From NCBI GenBank assembly GCA_947054185.1, contig CAMRVW010000092.1, positions 1 to 8,714 of the forward strand: a DNA stretch of 8,714 nt. The letters are read 5' to 3'. This document shows positions 1 to 6,493 of the stretch, piece after piece; the first letter of the stretch is position 1; every line of letters begins with the position of its first letter. Both the position numbers and the translations under genes were made by a program. This stretch comes from an uncultured Rikenellaceae bacterium. Its GTDB lineage: Bacteria; Bacteroidota; Bacteroidia; Bacteroidales; Rikenellaceae. The notes beneath the pieces are model-generated. The model did no database searches, had not been told where the DNA came from, and worked only from the letters and a program-made list of their open reading frames with translations.

Positions 1-110
1 ATATTTTGCCGCACTGCCCCACTTTTGTTTGCTGCATTGTTTTCGCATCCTTTTTGCGAGGGTCATGGTCCGTGTTTTGACATACTTTAGGCATTCAGTC
101 AAGGCCAAAA

Positions 111-174
111 ACGTGAATATATAATAAAGATTACGCAGTCTTAGGACGTGCGAATCTTTATTATATATTCACGT
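111..174. other. Long perfect AT-rich stem-loop in copy L
   Basis: Arms 111-132 and 153-174 are exact reverse complements over 22 bp, with a 20-nt loop. Within the loop CGCA/TGCG and GTC/GAC can pair further around a TTAG tetraloop, so nearly the whole segment folds. The arms begin with ACGTGAAT and end with AAAGATT at the loop side. The structure is strand-symmetric, so it could act as DNA cruciform or as RNA from either strand. It lies about 140-200 bp past the uvrA stop and could help end that transcript or protect its 3' end, but there is no classic GC stem plus U-run. Confidence 0.9.
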
Positions 175-209
175 ACTTCCCCTTTAGTTGTTCCTCAAAA
201 ATCTCAAAT

Positions 210-261
210 CGGGGTCCGTGACCCCTCCCCCGGAAGGGCCGCCGGAGGCAGTTCCCGCAAA
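210..261 (-). repeat. 52-bp GC-rich core identical to 7848-7899
   Basis: This segment is identical, on the opposite strand, to 7848-7899. It holds two overlapping potential hairpins: CCTCC/GGAGG (224-228 with 244-248, with a further short CGG/CCG pair inside) and GGGGT/ACCCC (211-215 with 221-225, five-base loop). They share bases at 224-225, so the two folds compete or stack. The core is the most conserved part of the element, while the nearby AT-rich stem differs between copies. Confidence 0.85.
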
Positions 262-310
262 CAAAAATGGAGCAGTTCCGGCAAACATAAACGGCAGTGC
301 CCACACATTA

Positions 311-3127
311 TCACAGCACCTTACGCAGCTCCACGCCTGTGAGTGACGCGTCGTTGGCAGCCACCTCTTCGGGGGTGCCGCATGCGACGACCCGGCCGCC
401 GCCGTCTCCGCCTTCAGGCCCCATGTCTATTATATAATCGCAGCACTTGATCACATCCATGTTGTGCTCGATTATCAACACGGTGTTGCCTCTGTCGACA
501 AGACGTGCGAGCACCTCCATGAGCACACGTACATCTTCGAAATGGAGACCTGTGGTAGGCTCGTCCAATATATATAAGGTGCGGCCCGTGTCGCGCTTGG
601 CCAGCTCGCTCGCCAGCTTGACGCGCTGGCTCTCGCCTCCCGACAGTGTTGTGGAGCTCTGCCCGAGAGTCAGATATCCCAAGCCGACGTCAGAGAGGCC
701 TTTGAGCTTTTTGCGTATCGACGGTATCGCCTCGAAGAAGAGGAGAGCCTCATCGACGGTCATTGCCAACACGTCGGCGATGCTCTTGCCCTTATAACGC
801 ACCGCAAGGGTCTCACGGTTGTAACGGCCGCCGCCGCAACACTCGCAACGGACATATACGTCGGGCAGGAAGTTCATCTCTATGACTTTAAGACCGGCAC
901 CCCGACACTCCTCGCAGCGTCCGCCCTTTGTGTTGAACGAGAAACGGTCGGCCTTGAAACCTCGCATCTTGGCGTCGACGGTCATCTCGAAAAGGCGTCG
1001 TATGTCGCTCATGACACCTGTGTATGTGGCAGGCACACTTCGCGGAGTGCGTCCTATGGGCGACTGGTCGACAACCACCATCTTATCTATGTTTTCAAGC
1101 CCTGTGATGCTCTTATAAGGCAACGGTTGCTCGAACGAACGGTAAAGCTCTGCGCTTACGGCCGGCCTGAGCGTCGAGTTTATAAGGGTGGACTTACCGC
1201 TGCCGCTCACCCCTGTGACACAGACCATACGACCGAGCGGTATGCTGACGGTGACATCTTTAAGGTTGTTGCCCGCGGCCCCCTCGACGACGAGGCTGAG
1301 ACCGTTGCCGCCACGACGCTGCGACGGCACGGCAATGGAGCGTTTGCCGCACAGGTAATCGGCCGTCATGCTGCCAGAGGCGAGCACCGTATCGAGCGTA
1401 CCCTCGGCGACAAGACGTCCCCCGGCAGAACCGGCACCCGGACCTATGTCGACAATCCAGTCGGCCGAGCGCATCATCTCCTCGTCATGCTCGACCACCA
1501 CCACGGTGTTACCCATGTCGCGAAGGTTGCATAACGACTCTATGAGCCTCTTGTTGTCGCGCTGGTGCAACCCTATGCTCGGCTCGTCGAGTATGTAAAG
1601 CACATTGACGAGCTTGGAGCCTATCTGCGTGGCAAGGCGTATGCGCTGGCTCTCGCCGCCCGACAGTGTGCCCGAAGAACGTGAGAGCGTGAGGTAACCG
1701 AGGCCCACATCTATCAGGAAACCAAGCCGTTCAGACACCTCTTTAAGTATCTCGGCGGCTATCACCTTATCGCGGCCCTCGAGCTTGCCTGGCAACTCAT
1801 CCACCCATTTCTTGAGGTCGACAACAGACATGGCACACACCTCGGCTATGTTAAGACCGTCCACCAGGAAGTATAACGACTCTTTGGCCAGCCTTGTGCC
1901 GCCGCACTCGCTGCAAGGACGTGTGCGCACAAACTGAGAACGCCACTTTTCGCCACGGGCTATGAACTCCTCCTCCACGCAGCGGTCTATATAATCGGCT
2001 ATGCCGTTCCACGACACCAGCTGTGTGCCACCTATGCGGCCCAGCTCTGACGATTTTATCGTCAACGAGGCACTGTCTCCGTTTATCAGAGCCGACATGG
2101 CCTCCCGGCTCAATGTCTCTATGGGGTCGTCGAGGGTGAAGCCATAGCGGCGTCCGAGCGCCTCTATCACGGCGAACGTGTAATTGTTCTTATACTTGCC
2201 AAGAGGCAGAAGCGCCCCCTTGCGTATGGAGAGGCTGCCGTCGGGTATTATCTTGTCGGTGTCGTAAAGCGTCTCTTCGCCCAGACCGTTGCATCGGGGA
2301 CAGGCGCCGTGGGGCGAGTTGAACGAGAATGTGTGGGGCGACGGCTGATTGTATGATATCCCCGAGGTGGGACACATAAGGTTACGGCTGTAATAACGGC
2401 AGTCGGTGCCGTCCCAGTCGCACACCATGATGGTGCCCTTACCCTGCCTCATGGTCTCTGATATGGCCTTGGCGAGACGGTCGGCATCGAAAGAGGCGTC
2501 CATGGACAGGCGGTCGACGACAAGCTCTATGTCGTGTATCTTGTAACGGTCGAGCTTGCGTCCCGGCTTCAGCTCTTCCATCTTGCCGTCTATGCGGGCA
2601 TAGAGATAACCGCGCCGCAGTATGCTCTCGAAAAGATCGCGATAGTGTCCCTTGCGACCCTTGACCAAGGGGGCGAGAATGGCTATGCGGCGATCGGCAA
2701 ACCGCTCTTGTATCATGGTGGCGATGGCCGACTCGCCGTAACAGACCATCTTTTCACCTGTGACATAGGAATAGGCCGTGGAGGCGCGGGCATAAAGCAA
2801 CCTGAGAAAGTCGTTTATCTCGGTGACGGTGCCCACCGTCGAACGCGGACTCTTGCCCGTGGTCTTCTGCTCTATGGCCACCACGGGACTCAACCCCTCT
2901 ATCTTGTCGACATCGGGGCGCTCCATGGAGCCGAAAAACTGACGGGCATAGGCCGACATGGTCTCCATGTAACGACGTTGCCCCTCACCGTATATAGTGT
3001 CGAAAGCGAGCGTCGACTTGCCGCTGCCGGAAAGACCGGTTATCACGGTCAACTTGTGATGCGGTATCTCGACGTCTATATTTTTGAGGTTATGGGCGCG
3101 CGCACCCTCCACAATTATCTTATCCAT
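311..3127 (-). CDS. uvrA: UvrABC excinuclease subunit A (UvrA)
   Basis: Damage-sensing ATPase of nucleotide excision repair; as a dimer it loads UvrB at lesions in the cytoplasm. The 938-residue product has the usual length and two ABC modules: Walker A GLSGSGKST (31-39), signature LSGGES (488-493) and Walker B YILDEPS (511-517); then Walker A GVSGSGKST (639-647), signature LSGGESQR (828-835) and Walker B LYILDEPT (851-858). The C-terminal zinc finger has C738, C741, C761 and C764. The first zinc site (C252, C276, C279) has Ser255 where a second Cys is usual; a further CxxC lies at 405/408. The start at 3127 (MDKIIVEGARAHN) fits the family N-terminus; the frame stays open 49 codons upstream, but that extension resembles nothing known. 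The preceding gene ends 204 bp upstream on the same strand, so uvrA may have its own promoter, though I found no convincing one. The stop directly abuts repeat copy L. Confidence 0.98.
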   Translation of the reverse strand: MDKIIVEGARAHNLKNIDVEIPHHKLTVITGLSGSGKSTLAFDTIYGEGQRRYMETMSAYARQFFGSMERPDVDKIEGLSPVVAIEQKTTGKSPRSTVGTVTEINDFLRLLYARASTAYSYVTGEKMVCYGESAIATMIQERFADRRIAILAPLVKGRKGHYRDLFESILRRGYLYARIDGKMEELKPGRKLDRYKIHDIELVVDRLSMDASFDADRLAKAISETMRQGKGTIMVCDWDGTDCRYYSRNLMCPTSGISYNQPSPHTFSFNSPHGACPRCNGLGEETLYDTDKIIPDGSLSIRKGALLPLGKYKNNYTFAVIEALGRRYGFTLDDPIETLSREAMSALINGDSASLTIKSSELGRIGGTQLVSWNGIADYIDRCVEEEFIARGEKWRSQFVRTRPCSECGGTRLAKESLYFLVDGLNIAEVCAMSVVDLKKWVDELPGKLEGRDKVIAAEILKEVSERLGFLIDVGLGYLTLSRSSGTLSGGESQRIRLATQIGSKLVNVLYILDEPSIGLHQRDNKRLIESLCNLRDMGNTVVVVEHDEEMMRSADWIVDIGPGAGSAGGRLVAEGTLDTVLASGSMTADYLCGKRSIAVPSQRRGGNGLSLVVEGAAGNNLKDVTVSIPLGRMVCVTGVSGSGKSTLINSTLRPAVSAELYRSFEQPLPYKSITGLENIDKMVVVDQSPIGRTPRSVPATYTGVMSDIRRLFEMTVDAKMRGFKADRFSFNTKGGRCEECRGAGLKVIEMNFLPDVYVRCECCGGGRYNRETLAVRYKGKSIADVLAMTVDEALLFFEAIPSIRKKLKGLSDVGLGYLTLGQSSTTLSGGESQRVKLASELAKRDTGRTLYILDEPTTGLHFEDVRVLMEVLARLVDRGNTVLIIEHNMDVIKCCDYIIDMGPEGGDGGGRVVACGTPEEVAANDASLTGVELRKVL

Positions 3128-3331
3128 ACACAAATCAGTATCATACCGCCAAGCGTTGCGGCGGCTTGTTCTTACCAATAACGTCTGCGGACGTGATTTT
3201 AGCGTGTTTTCGACTGAAGATGAGTTATGCCCGGACTGCCCCAAGGAAGCACTGCGCTTTGCATACGGCTTCAAAGAGCAGGACTAAAGACCCTCGCACT
3301 ATCGACGCAAACGTCAAGACACAGCCGGGGA
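3128..3331 (-). other. Leader region upstream of uvrA
   Basis: A 204-bp gap between the transglycosylase stop and uvrA. On the minus strand I find no good TAnnTTTG/TTG promoter pair. Two small palindromes are visible: ACGTC-TGCG-GACGT (3181-3194), and CCGCC/GGCGG (3146-3150 with 3160-3164), which would form a hairpin starting 18 bases upstream of the uvrA ATG. Either could be an operator or a leader hairpin, or chance. Short open frames here lack any recognisable protein character. A 9-bp direct repeat CTATCGACG occurs at 3299-3307 and 3340-3348, the second copy inside the end of the transglycosylase gene. Confidence 0.3.
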
Positions 3332-4261
3332 CTATCGGGCTATCGACGTGCGCATATCATCGGTGGCAGGCACCTTGACGGTATATTTCTTGCCCGCTTT
3401 ATTGGGATGTTTGTATTCGCGTATCCAGGGGTTGAGCTCACGCAACATCTTGTAATTGGTGCCGTTGTCGTGCGCCACCTTAACCCAGTCTATGTCAAGG
3501 CCGCCCACCGTCACGTCTTTGGTGTCGAAAGGTCGGTAATAGTCGTCATCAGACAGGTCAAAACCGTATGCCTGAGGGTTTTGGTCGGCCAGCTTGAGCG
3601 AGAGTATGCGAAACATGTAACGCATGGTCTCGGCAGGCAGCCACAGGTCGTAATAGTTTTTGGTCTTTTGCGCACCGGCCCTTTTGGCAAGCCCCGCCAC
3701 ACCCATATTATAAGATGCGGCGGCCATGGTCCACGAGCCGAAATTGGAATAAGCCCTATTGAAATATTTGCATGCCACACGGGTGGCTTTCTCTATATTG
3801 TATCGTTCATCGACATAGGTGTTGACCTCTAACCTGTTGTCTGCGGCAGTGGAGGCCATTATCTGCCACAGACCCGCCGCACGGGCCGGCGAGCATGCCT
3901 CGGGGTTGAGAGCGCTCTCGGCCATGACCAGATATTTGAAGTCTGACGGTATGCCGTTCTCTTGCAGTATAGGCTCTATGATGGCGAAATAGCGCTTGGT
4001 GGCACGGAGGGTATTGAGGGTGCGCGAGTGCATATACATGGTCACGCCGCACTCCTCGTAAAGGCTCTCGCGGGTATCGAAGTTGCCCATCGGCACACTC
4101 TCGCCCGCAAAATCGAGCTTATCGGGAACGGGAGGTATCACCACCGACGAGGGCGGGGCCACACGCTCGGGCAGCCCGCTCTGCTGTGCCGAGGCGAAAT
4201 CGCAAGAGGAGGCACAAAGCAGCAGCGATGATAAAACTATGGTCGATAAAATCTTTCTCAT
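3332..4261 (-). CDS. MltD-like lytic transglycosylase, lipoprotein
   Basis: Predicted membrane-bound murein lytic transglycosylase (GH23, SLT fold) that cleaves the MurNAc-GlcNAc bond of peptidoglycan in the periplasm, leaving 1,6-anhydro-MurNAc ends. The 309-residue product opens with a basic, hydrophobic signal (MRKILSTIVLSSLLLC) ending in a lipobox-like ASSC, so Cys20 is the likely lipidated residue. The catalytic domain runs from about 70 to 220: ES motif with catalytic Glu115 in VMAESALNP, then GLWQIM (130-135) and ASYNMG (182-187), in the usual order. The C-terminus (about 251-298) looks like a single LysM-type peptidoglycan-binding repeat (WVKVAHDNGTNYKMLRELNP). E. coli MltD is longer, with more LysM repeats. 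The start at 4261 gives a clean signal peptide; the 35-codon upstream extension is arginine-rich, overlaps the preceding gene and is rejected. It begins 5 bp after that gene's stop, indicating one transcript. MltD-type is my best subclass; others in GH23 are possible. Confidence 0.93.
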   Translation of the reverse strand: MRKILSTIVLSSLLLCASSCDFASAQQSGLPERVAPPSSVVIPPVPDKLDFAGESVPMGNFDTRESLYEECGVTMYMHSRTLNTLRATKRYFAIIEPILQENGIPSDFKYLVMAESALNPEACSPARAAGLWQIMASTAADNRLEVNTYVDERYNIEKATRVACKYFNRAYSNFGSWTMAAASYNMGVAGLAKRAGAQKTKNYYDLWLPAETMRYMFRILSLKLADQNPQAYGFDLSDDDYYRPFDTKDVTVGGLDIDWVKVAHDNGTNYKMLRELNPWIREYKHPNKAGKKYTVKVPATDDMRTSIAR

Positions 4262-4266
4262 GAGGT

Positions 4267-5052
4267 TTAATCGGTATCTATGATGAACCTGTCGGCATCG
4301 TCGAGGGCGGGGAACTTCTGTCGGAACGAGTCTATGACATGGCGTCTGACAACGAAGGTGACACAATCTTCATGACCGTCTTTGGCGCGCACCACGGGCA
4401 TGCCCTTGCAGTCGACGGCCATGCTGTAACCGCGATAGGTGGCATAAGGATCGATGCCCACACGATTAACACCTATGACGTAACATACGTTTTCGATGGC
4501 TCTGGCGCGCAGCAGGGTCTGCCACACATAGGCGCGGGAATCGGGCCATGAGGCCACATAGACAAGAAGGTCGTAATCGCCACGGCAACGCGACCATACG
4601 GGAAAACGCAGGTCGTAACAGATAAGCGGCAATATGCGTATGCCTTTGTAATGTATGATGCACTTGTCGCGACCGGCAGCGTAATGGCGATGTTCGCCAC
4701 CGGGAGAGAACAGGTGGTGTTTGTCGTAAGTGAGCACCGTGCCGTCGTGGGCTATGAAGAGCAGACGGTTGACAGGAAAGGTGGTGCCGTCGCGGCGACG
4801 GTCTATGATTGCCAGTGACCCCATCAACGCTATGTTGTGGCGGCGGGCGATATCACGCAGACGACCTATGGCGGGGTCGTTCATCTCTATGGCTATCTTG
4901 TCGGTGTCCATAGAAAAGCCGCTAAGAAACATCTCCGGAAAAACCGCGATGTCGACGCCCTCTTCAAGACCCGCTATAAGCTCCTCGACATGGGCTAGGT
5001 TGGCATCTATATCGTTCCAAATAATGTCAGTTTGACATATAGAAATTTTCAT
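4267..5052 (-). CDS. Omega-amidase / nitrilase-superfamily carbon-nitrogen hydrolase (YafV/NIT2-like)
   Basis: Cytoplasmic amidase of the nitrilase superfamily. The closest well-known relatives (E. coli YafV, mammalian NIT2) hydrolyse omega-amides such as 2-oxoglutaramate, a dead-end product of glutamine transamination. The 261-residue product carries the full Glu-Lys-Cys triad in its usual contexts: Glu40 in FPEMF, Lys111 in YDKHHLF and Cys145 in LICYDLRFPVWSR. The last motif is typical of the omega-amidase branch. The start at 5052 (MKISICQTDIIWND) matches the family N-terminus, and a good promoter lies 26-58 bp upstream; an earlier in-frame ATG at 5133 would lie upstream of that promoter and is rejected. 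It is the first gene of a probable operon with the transglycosylase. The substrate is inferred from family resemblance. Confidence 0.92.
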   Translation of the reverse strand: MKISICQTDIIWNDIDANLAHVEELIAGLEEGVDIAVFPEMFLSGFSMDTDKIAIEMNDPAIGRLRDIARRHNIALMGSLAIIDRRRDGTTFPVNRLLFIAHDGTVLTYDKHHLFSPGGEHRHYAAGRDKCIIHYKGIRILPLICYDLRFPVWSRCRGDYDLLVYVASWPDSRAYVWQTLLRARAIENVCYVIGVNRVGIDPYATYRGYSMAVDCKGMPVVRAKDGHEDCVTFVVRRHVIDSFRQKFPALDDADRFIIDTD

Positions 5053-5077
5053 ACCCTTATAATATATTACCGATTGG

Positions 5078-5110
5078 CAAAGATAAGTCATTCCCCCGAA
5101 ATTATCAATA
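5078..5110 (-). promoter_or_regulatory. Bacteroidetes-type promoter for the amidase operon
   Basis: On the minus strand TATTG (5110-5106) is followed after 20 bp by TATCTTTG (5085-5078), an exact match to the Bacteroidetes TAnnTTTG -7 element with a correctly spaced -33 TTG. Transcription would start near 5072, giving a leader of about 20 nt before the ATG at 5052. This also decides the gene start, as the longer reading frame would begin upstream of the promoter. Confidence 0.75.
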
Positions 5111-5130
5111 CAAAAGAGTTTTTTTATATC

Positions 5131-5145
5131 CATCTCCGAGAGATG
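5131..5145. other. Small palindrome CATCTC-CGA-GAGATG
   Basis: A perfect 6-bp inverted repeat with a 3-base spacer, followed by TTTTT on the plus strand. It lies about 20 bp upstream of the -33 element of the amidase promoter. No plus-strand gene precedes it, so a terminator is unlikely; an operator is possible, as is chance. Confidence 0.3.
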
Positions 5146-5279
5146 TTTTTAACGCCTTGATACCAGCATTGCACCATTTAAAACCTTGCCCGAGAACCAT
5201 TGACATCAGAGGCCGTTTCAGAACATTTACAGTCTGGTTTATCGTTTTTGCAACAGGACGGCACCTGATTTCAGACACA

Positions 5280-5370
5280 CATGCCGTCGTAATATTTTTT
5301 GCGTCTATCGAAAATAATCATACCTTTACCGAAAGTTTTTCGGGTGTGCGCTCCTTTATGCGACGGCATG
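5280..5370. repeat. 10-bp inverted repeat bracketing the candidate cvfB/yitL promoter
   Basis: CATGCCGTCG (5280-5289) and CGACGGCATG (5361-5370) are exact inverted repeats separated by 71 bp. The interval contains the candidate promoter at 5299-5328 and a CCGAAA-GTT-TTTCGG palindrome (5329-5343). It could be a paired binding site, a leader structure or an invertible segment. Bacteroidales phase-variable promoters are built this way but usually have longer arms. Confidence 0.45.
5299..5328 (+). promoter_or_regulatory. Candidate promoter for the S1-domain gene
   Basis: TTG (5299-5301, at the end of a T-run) is followed after 19 bp by TACCTTTA (5321-5328), which matches TAnnTTTG except for the last base. 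The predicted start, near 5335, falls within the CCGAAA-GTT-TTTCGG palindrome (5329-5343). The leader to the ATG at 5454 would be about 120 nt, long enough for post-transcriptional control. Inferred from motif and spacing only. Confidence 0.45.
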
Positions 5371-5453
5371 GGAGATTTTGGCAACAGGCTGCATTGCCGG
5401 CAACATACCATAGTCACCGAAACATTAAGTATCCATTAAAAACCCCACGACAA

Positions 5454-6284
5454 ATGCCCACAGCCGGTCTTATACAAAAATTACACCTTACGCGCTTCAC
5501 CGAAAACGGCGCATACCTGATGGACGGAAACGGCGACGAGGTGCTCTTGCCGCGACGTTACCTTACCGACACCATGCGCGAGGGCGACACCATAGAGGCA
5601 TTCGTCTATTTCGACAGCGAAGACCGCATGGTGGCCACGACGGAGCGTCCGAAGCTGACACTTTCGCAGGTGGGGGCGCTCGAGGTGGTATCTTCGTCGC
5701 GCATGGGTGTGTTTCTCGACTGGGGATTGCCCAAGGATATTTTCATGCCGCGGCCCAATTACAGGGGTGACTTGCGCGCCGGTGACGCCGTGGTGGTGGC
5801 CATAGAGCGCGACAATGTGTCGGGCAGGTTAGTGGCCACGACAAAGTTAGGCAATTACGTATCCAACAACAACATATTGGTCGAGAAAGACCAGCAGGTG
5901 GAGATAGCGGTGGCCGAACGTCTCGAGCGCGGATTTCGCGTTGTGATAGACGGTCGCAACTGGGGCATGATATATGACGACCAGTTATCTTGCCGCGTAA
6001 GGATAGGCGACACCATGCAGGGATATGTATCGCGAATAACCGAATTGGGACGCATAGACGTGATGACGCGCAAGAGCGGTTACGACGGCGTAAGAGAGGC
6101 TTCCGACGAGCTTTTCCGCCTGTTGGTCAAAAACGGAGGTTCGATCGAGATACACGACGGGTCGTCACCGGAGGAGATTGCCGCGGCAACGGGCATGAGC
6201 AAGAAGCTCTTCAAAAAGGCGCTCGGAGGGTTGCTCAAAGAGGGGCGTGTCGTCTTAGGCGAGGGCCGGATAAGGCTTAAATAG
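5454..6284 (+). CDS. S1-domain RNA-binding protein, CvfB/YitL family
   Basis: Predicted RNA-binding protein of the CvfB family; the Staphylococcus homologue affects virulence-factor expression, but the role in Bacteroidetes is not established. The 276 residues match the family layout: an S1-like fold (about 5-64), a second, well-formed S1 domain (about 67-130, MGVFLDWGLPKDIFMP), a diverged third (about 145-205) and a C-terminal winged-helix segment (about 215-276, with LFKKALGGLLKEGRV). The start at 5454 (MPTAGLIQKLHLTRF) is chosen because domain one begins right after it. The frame is open for 99 codons more, but that stretch has no domain character and would contain the promoter. No Shine-Dalgarno is present. 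It lies divergent from the amidase gene and 209 bp before purA, which appears to have its own promoter. Confidence 0.92.
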   Translation: MPTAGLIQKLHLTRFTENGAYLMDGNGDEVLLPRRYLTDTMREGDTIEAFVYFDSEDRMVATTERPKLTLSQVGALEVVSSSRMGVFLDWGLPKDIFMPRPNYRGDLRAGDAVVVAIERDNVSGRLVATTKLGNYVSNNNILVEKDQQVEIAVAERLERGFRVVIDGRNWGMIYDDQLSCRVRIGDTMQGYVSRITELGRIDVMTRKSGYDGVREASDELFRLLVKNGGSIEIHDGSSPEEIAAATGMSKKLFKKALGGLLKEGRVVLGEGRIRLK

Positions 6285-6343
6285 CCAAATACATTCAATG
6301 CGGCATTCCCGCTCCGTCTTAACCCAATGGGGAGATGTTTGGC

Positions 6344-6368
6344 GTGTGGCCCTTTTGCCGGCCCACAC
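6344..6368 (+). terminator. Weak hairpin between the S1-domain gene and purA
   Basis: GTGTGG (6344-6349) pairs with CCACAC (6363-6368), with two further possible CC/GG pairs inside after a mismatch. It lies 60 bp past the S1-gene stop. There is no U-run after it (AACGAAAAAC follows), so it is at best a weak or factor-assisted end of transcript. Confidence 0.25.
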
Positions 6369-6436
6369 AACGAAAAACTAAAGATCGGCAAAATAGGCAC
6401 ATAGCTCCTTTTGAAAACAGATTTTAGGTATAATTA

Positions 6437-6466
6437 TTGATTGTTCGTTGTTTTTTACTATTTTTA
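6437..6466 (+). promoter_or_regulatory. Candidate promoter for purA
   Basis: TTG (6437-6439) is followed after 19 bp by TATTTTTA (6459-6466), matching TAnnTTTG except for the last base. The surroundings are AT-rich, unlike the flanking genes. Transcription would start near 6472, leaving a leader of about 20 nt before the purA ATG at 6494, similar to the amidase promoter. I see no purine riboswitch; the leader is too short for one. Confidence 0.55.
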
Positions 6467-6493
6467 CACCGTGAAATTTAAACCAACAAATCA

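Larger units (their letters stand above)
1..308 (-). repeat. Palindromic repeat element, copy L (3' side of uvrA)
   Basis: Non-coding element immediately downstream of the uvrA stop, homologous on the opposite strand to 7783-8110. Read from uvrA outward it has: degenerate 22-24 bp units (about 300 to 248) of the form TTTGCcGGAACTGCC; a GC-rich core (261 to 210) identical over 52 bp to copy R; a TGAGGAACAACTAA segment; a perfect AT-rich stem-loop (111-174); then a segment matching copy R down to position 1, including GTCAAAACA and CCATGACC. The element is itself an imperfect palindrome: 60-83 and 201-225 are diverged inverted arms at equal distance from the hairpin centre, and TTTGC units recur inverted at 6-40. 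It may continue beyond the window edge. No conserved reading frame runs through it. It could be a foldback/REP-like mobile palindrome or a 3'-end RNA structure; no transposase is visible. Confidence 0.8.

Noticed and set aside
1..308. CRISPR array or integron attC array
   Set aside because: The units are degenerate, few, nearly contiguous and lack unique spacers of constant length; no Cas or integrase gene is present and the core does not show attC-type end sequences.
1..308. Retron-type ncRNA
   Set aside because: A long variable hairpin in conserved flanks is suggestive, but there is no reverse transcriptase gene in the window and the element occurs twice next to unrelated housekeeping genes.
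2534..3181. 215-codon plus-strand open frame opposite uvrA
   Set aside because: It lies wholly or almost wholly antisense to uvrA, which is unmistakable; high GC keeps opposite frames open.
3128..3274. N-terminal 49-residue extension of UvrA
   Set aside because: The canonical UvrA start is the ATG at 3127; the upstream residues match nothing in the family and only reflect an open frame.
5157..5453. 99-residue N-terminal extension of the S1-domain protein
   Set aside because: It has no domain character, and it would contain the candidate promoter and inverted repeats; the family fold begins right after 5454.
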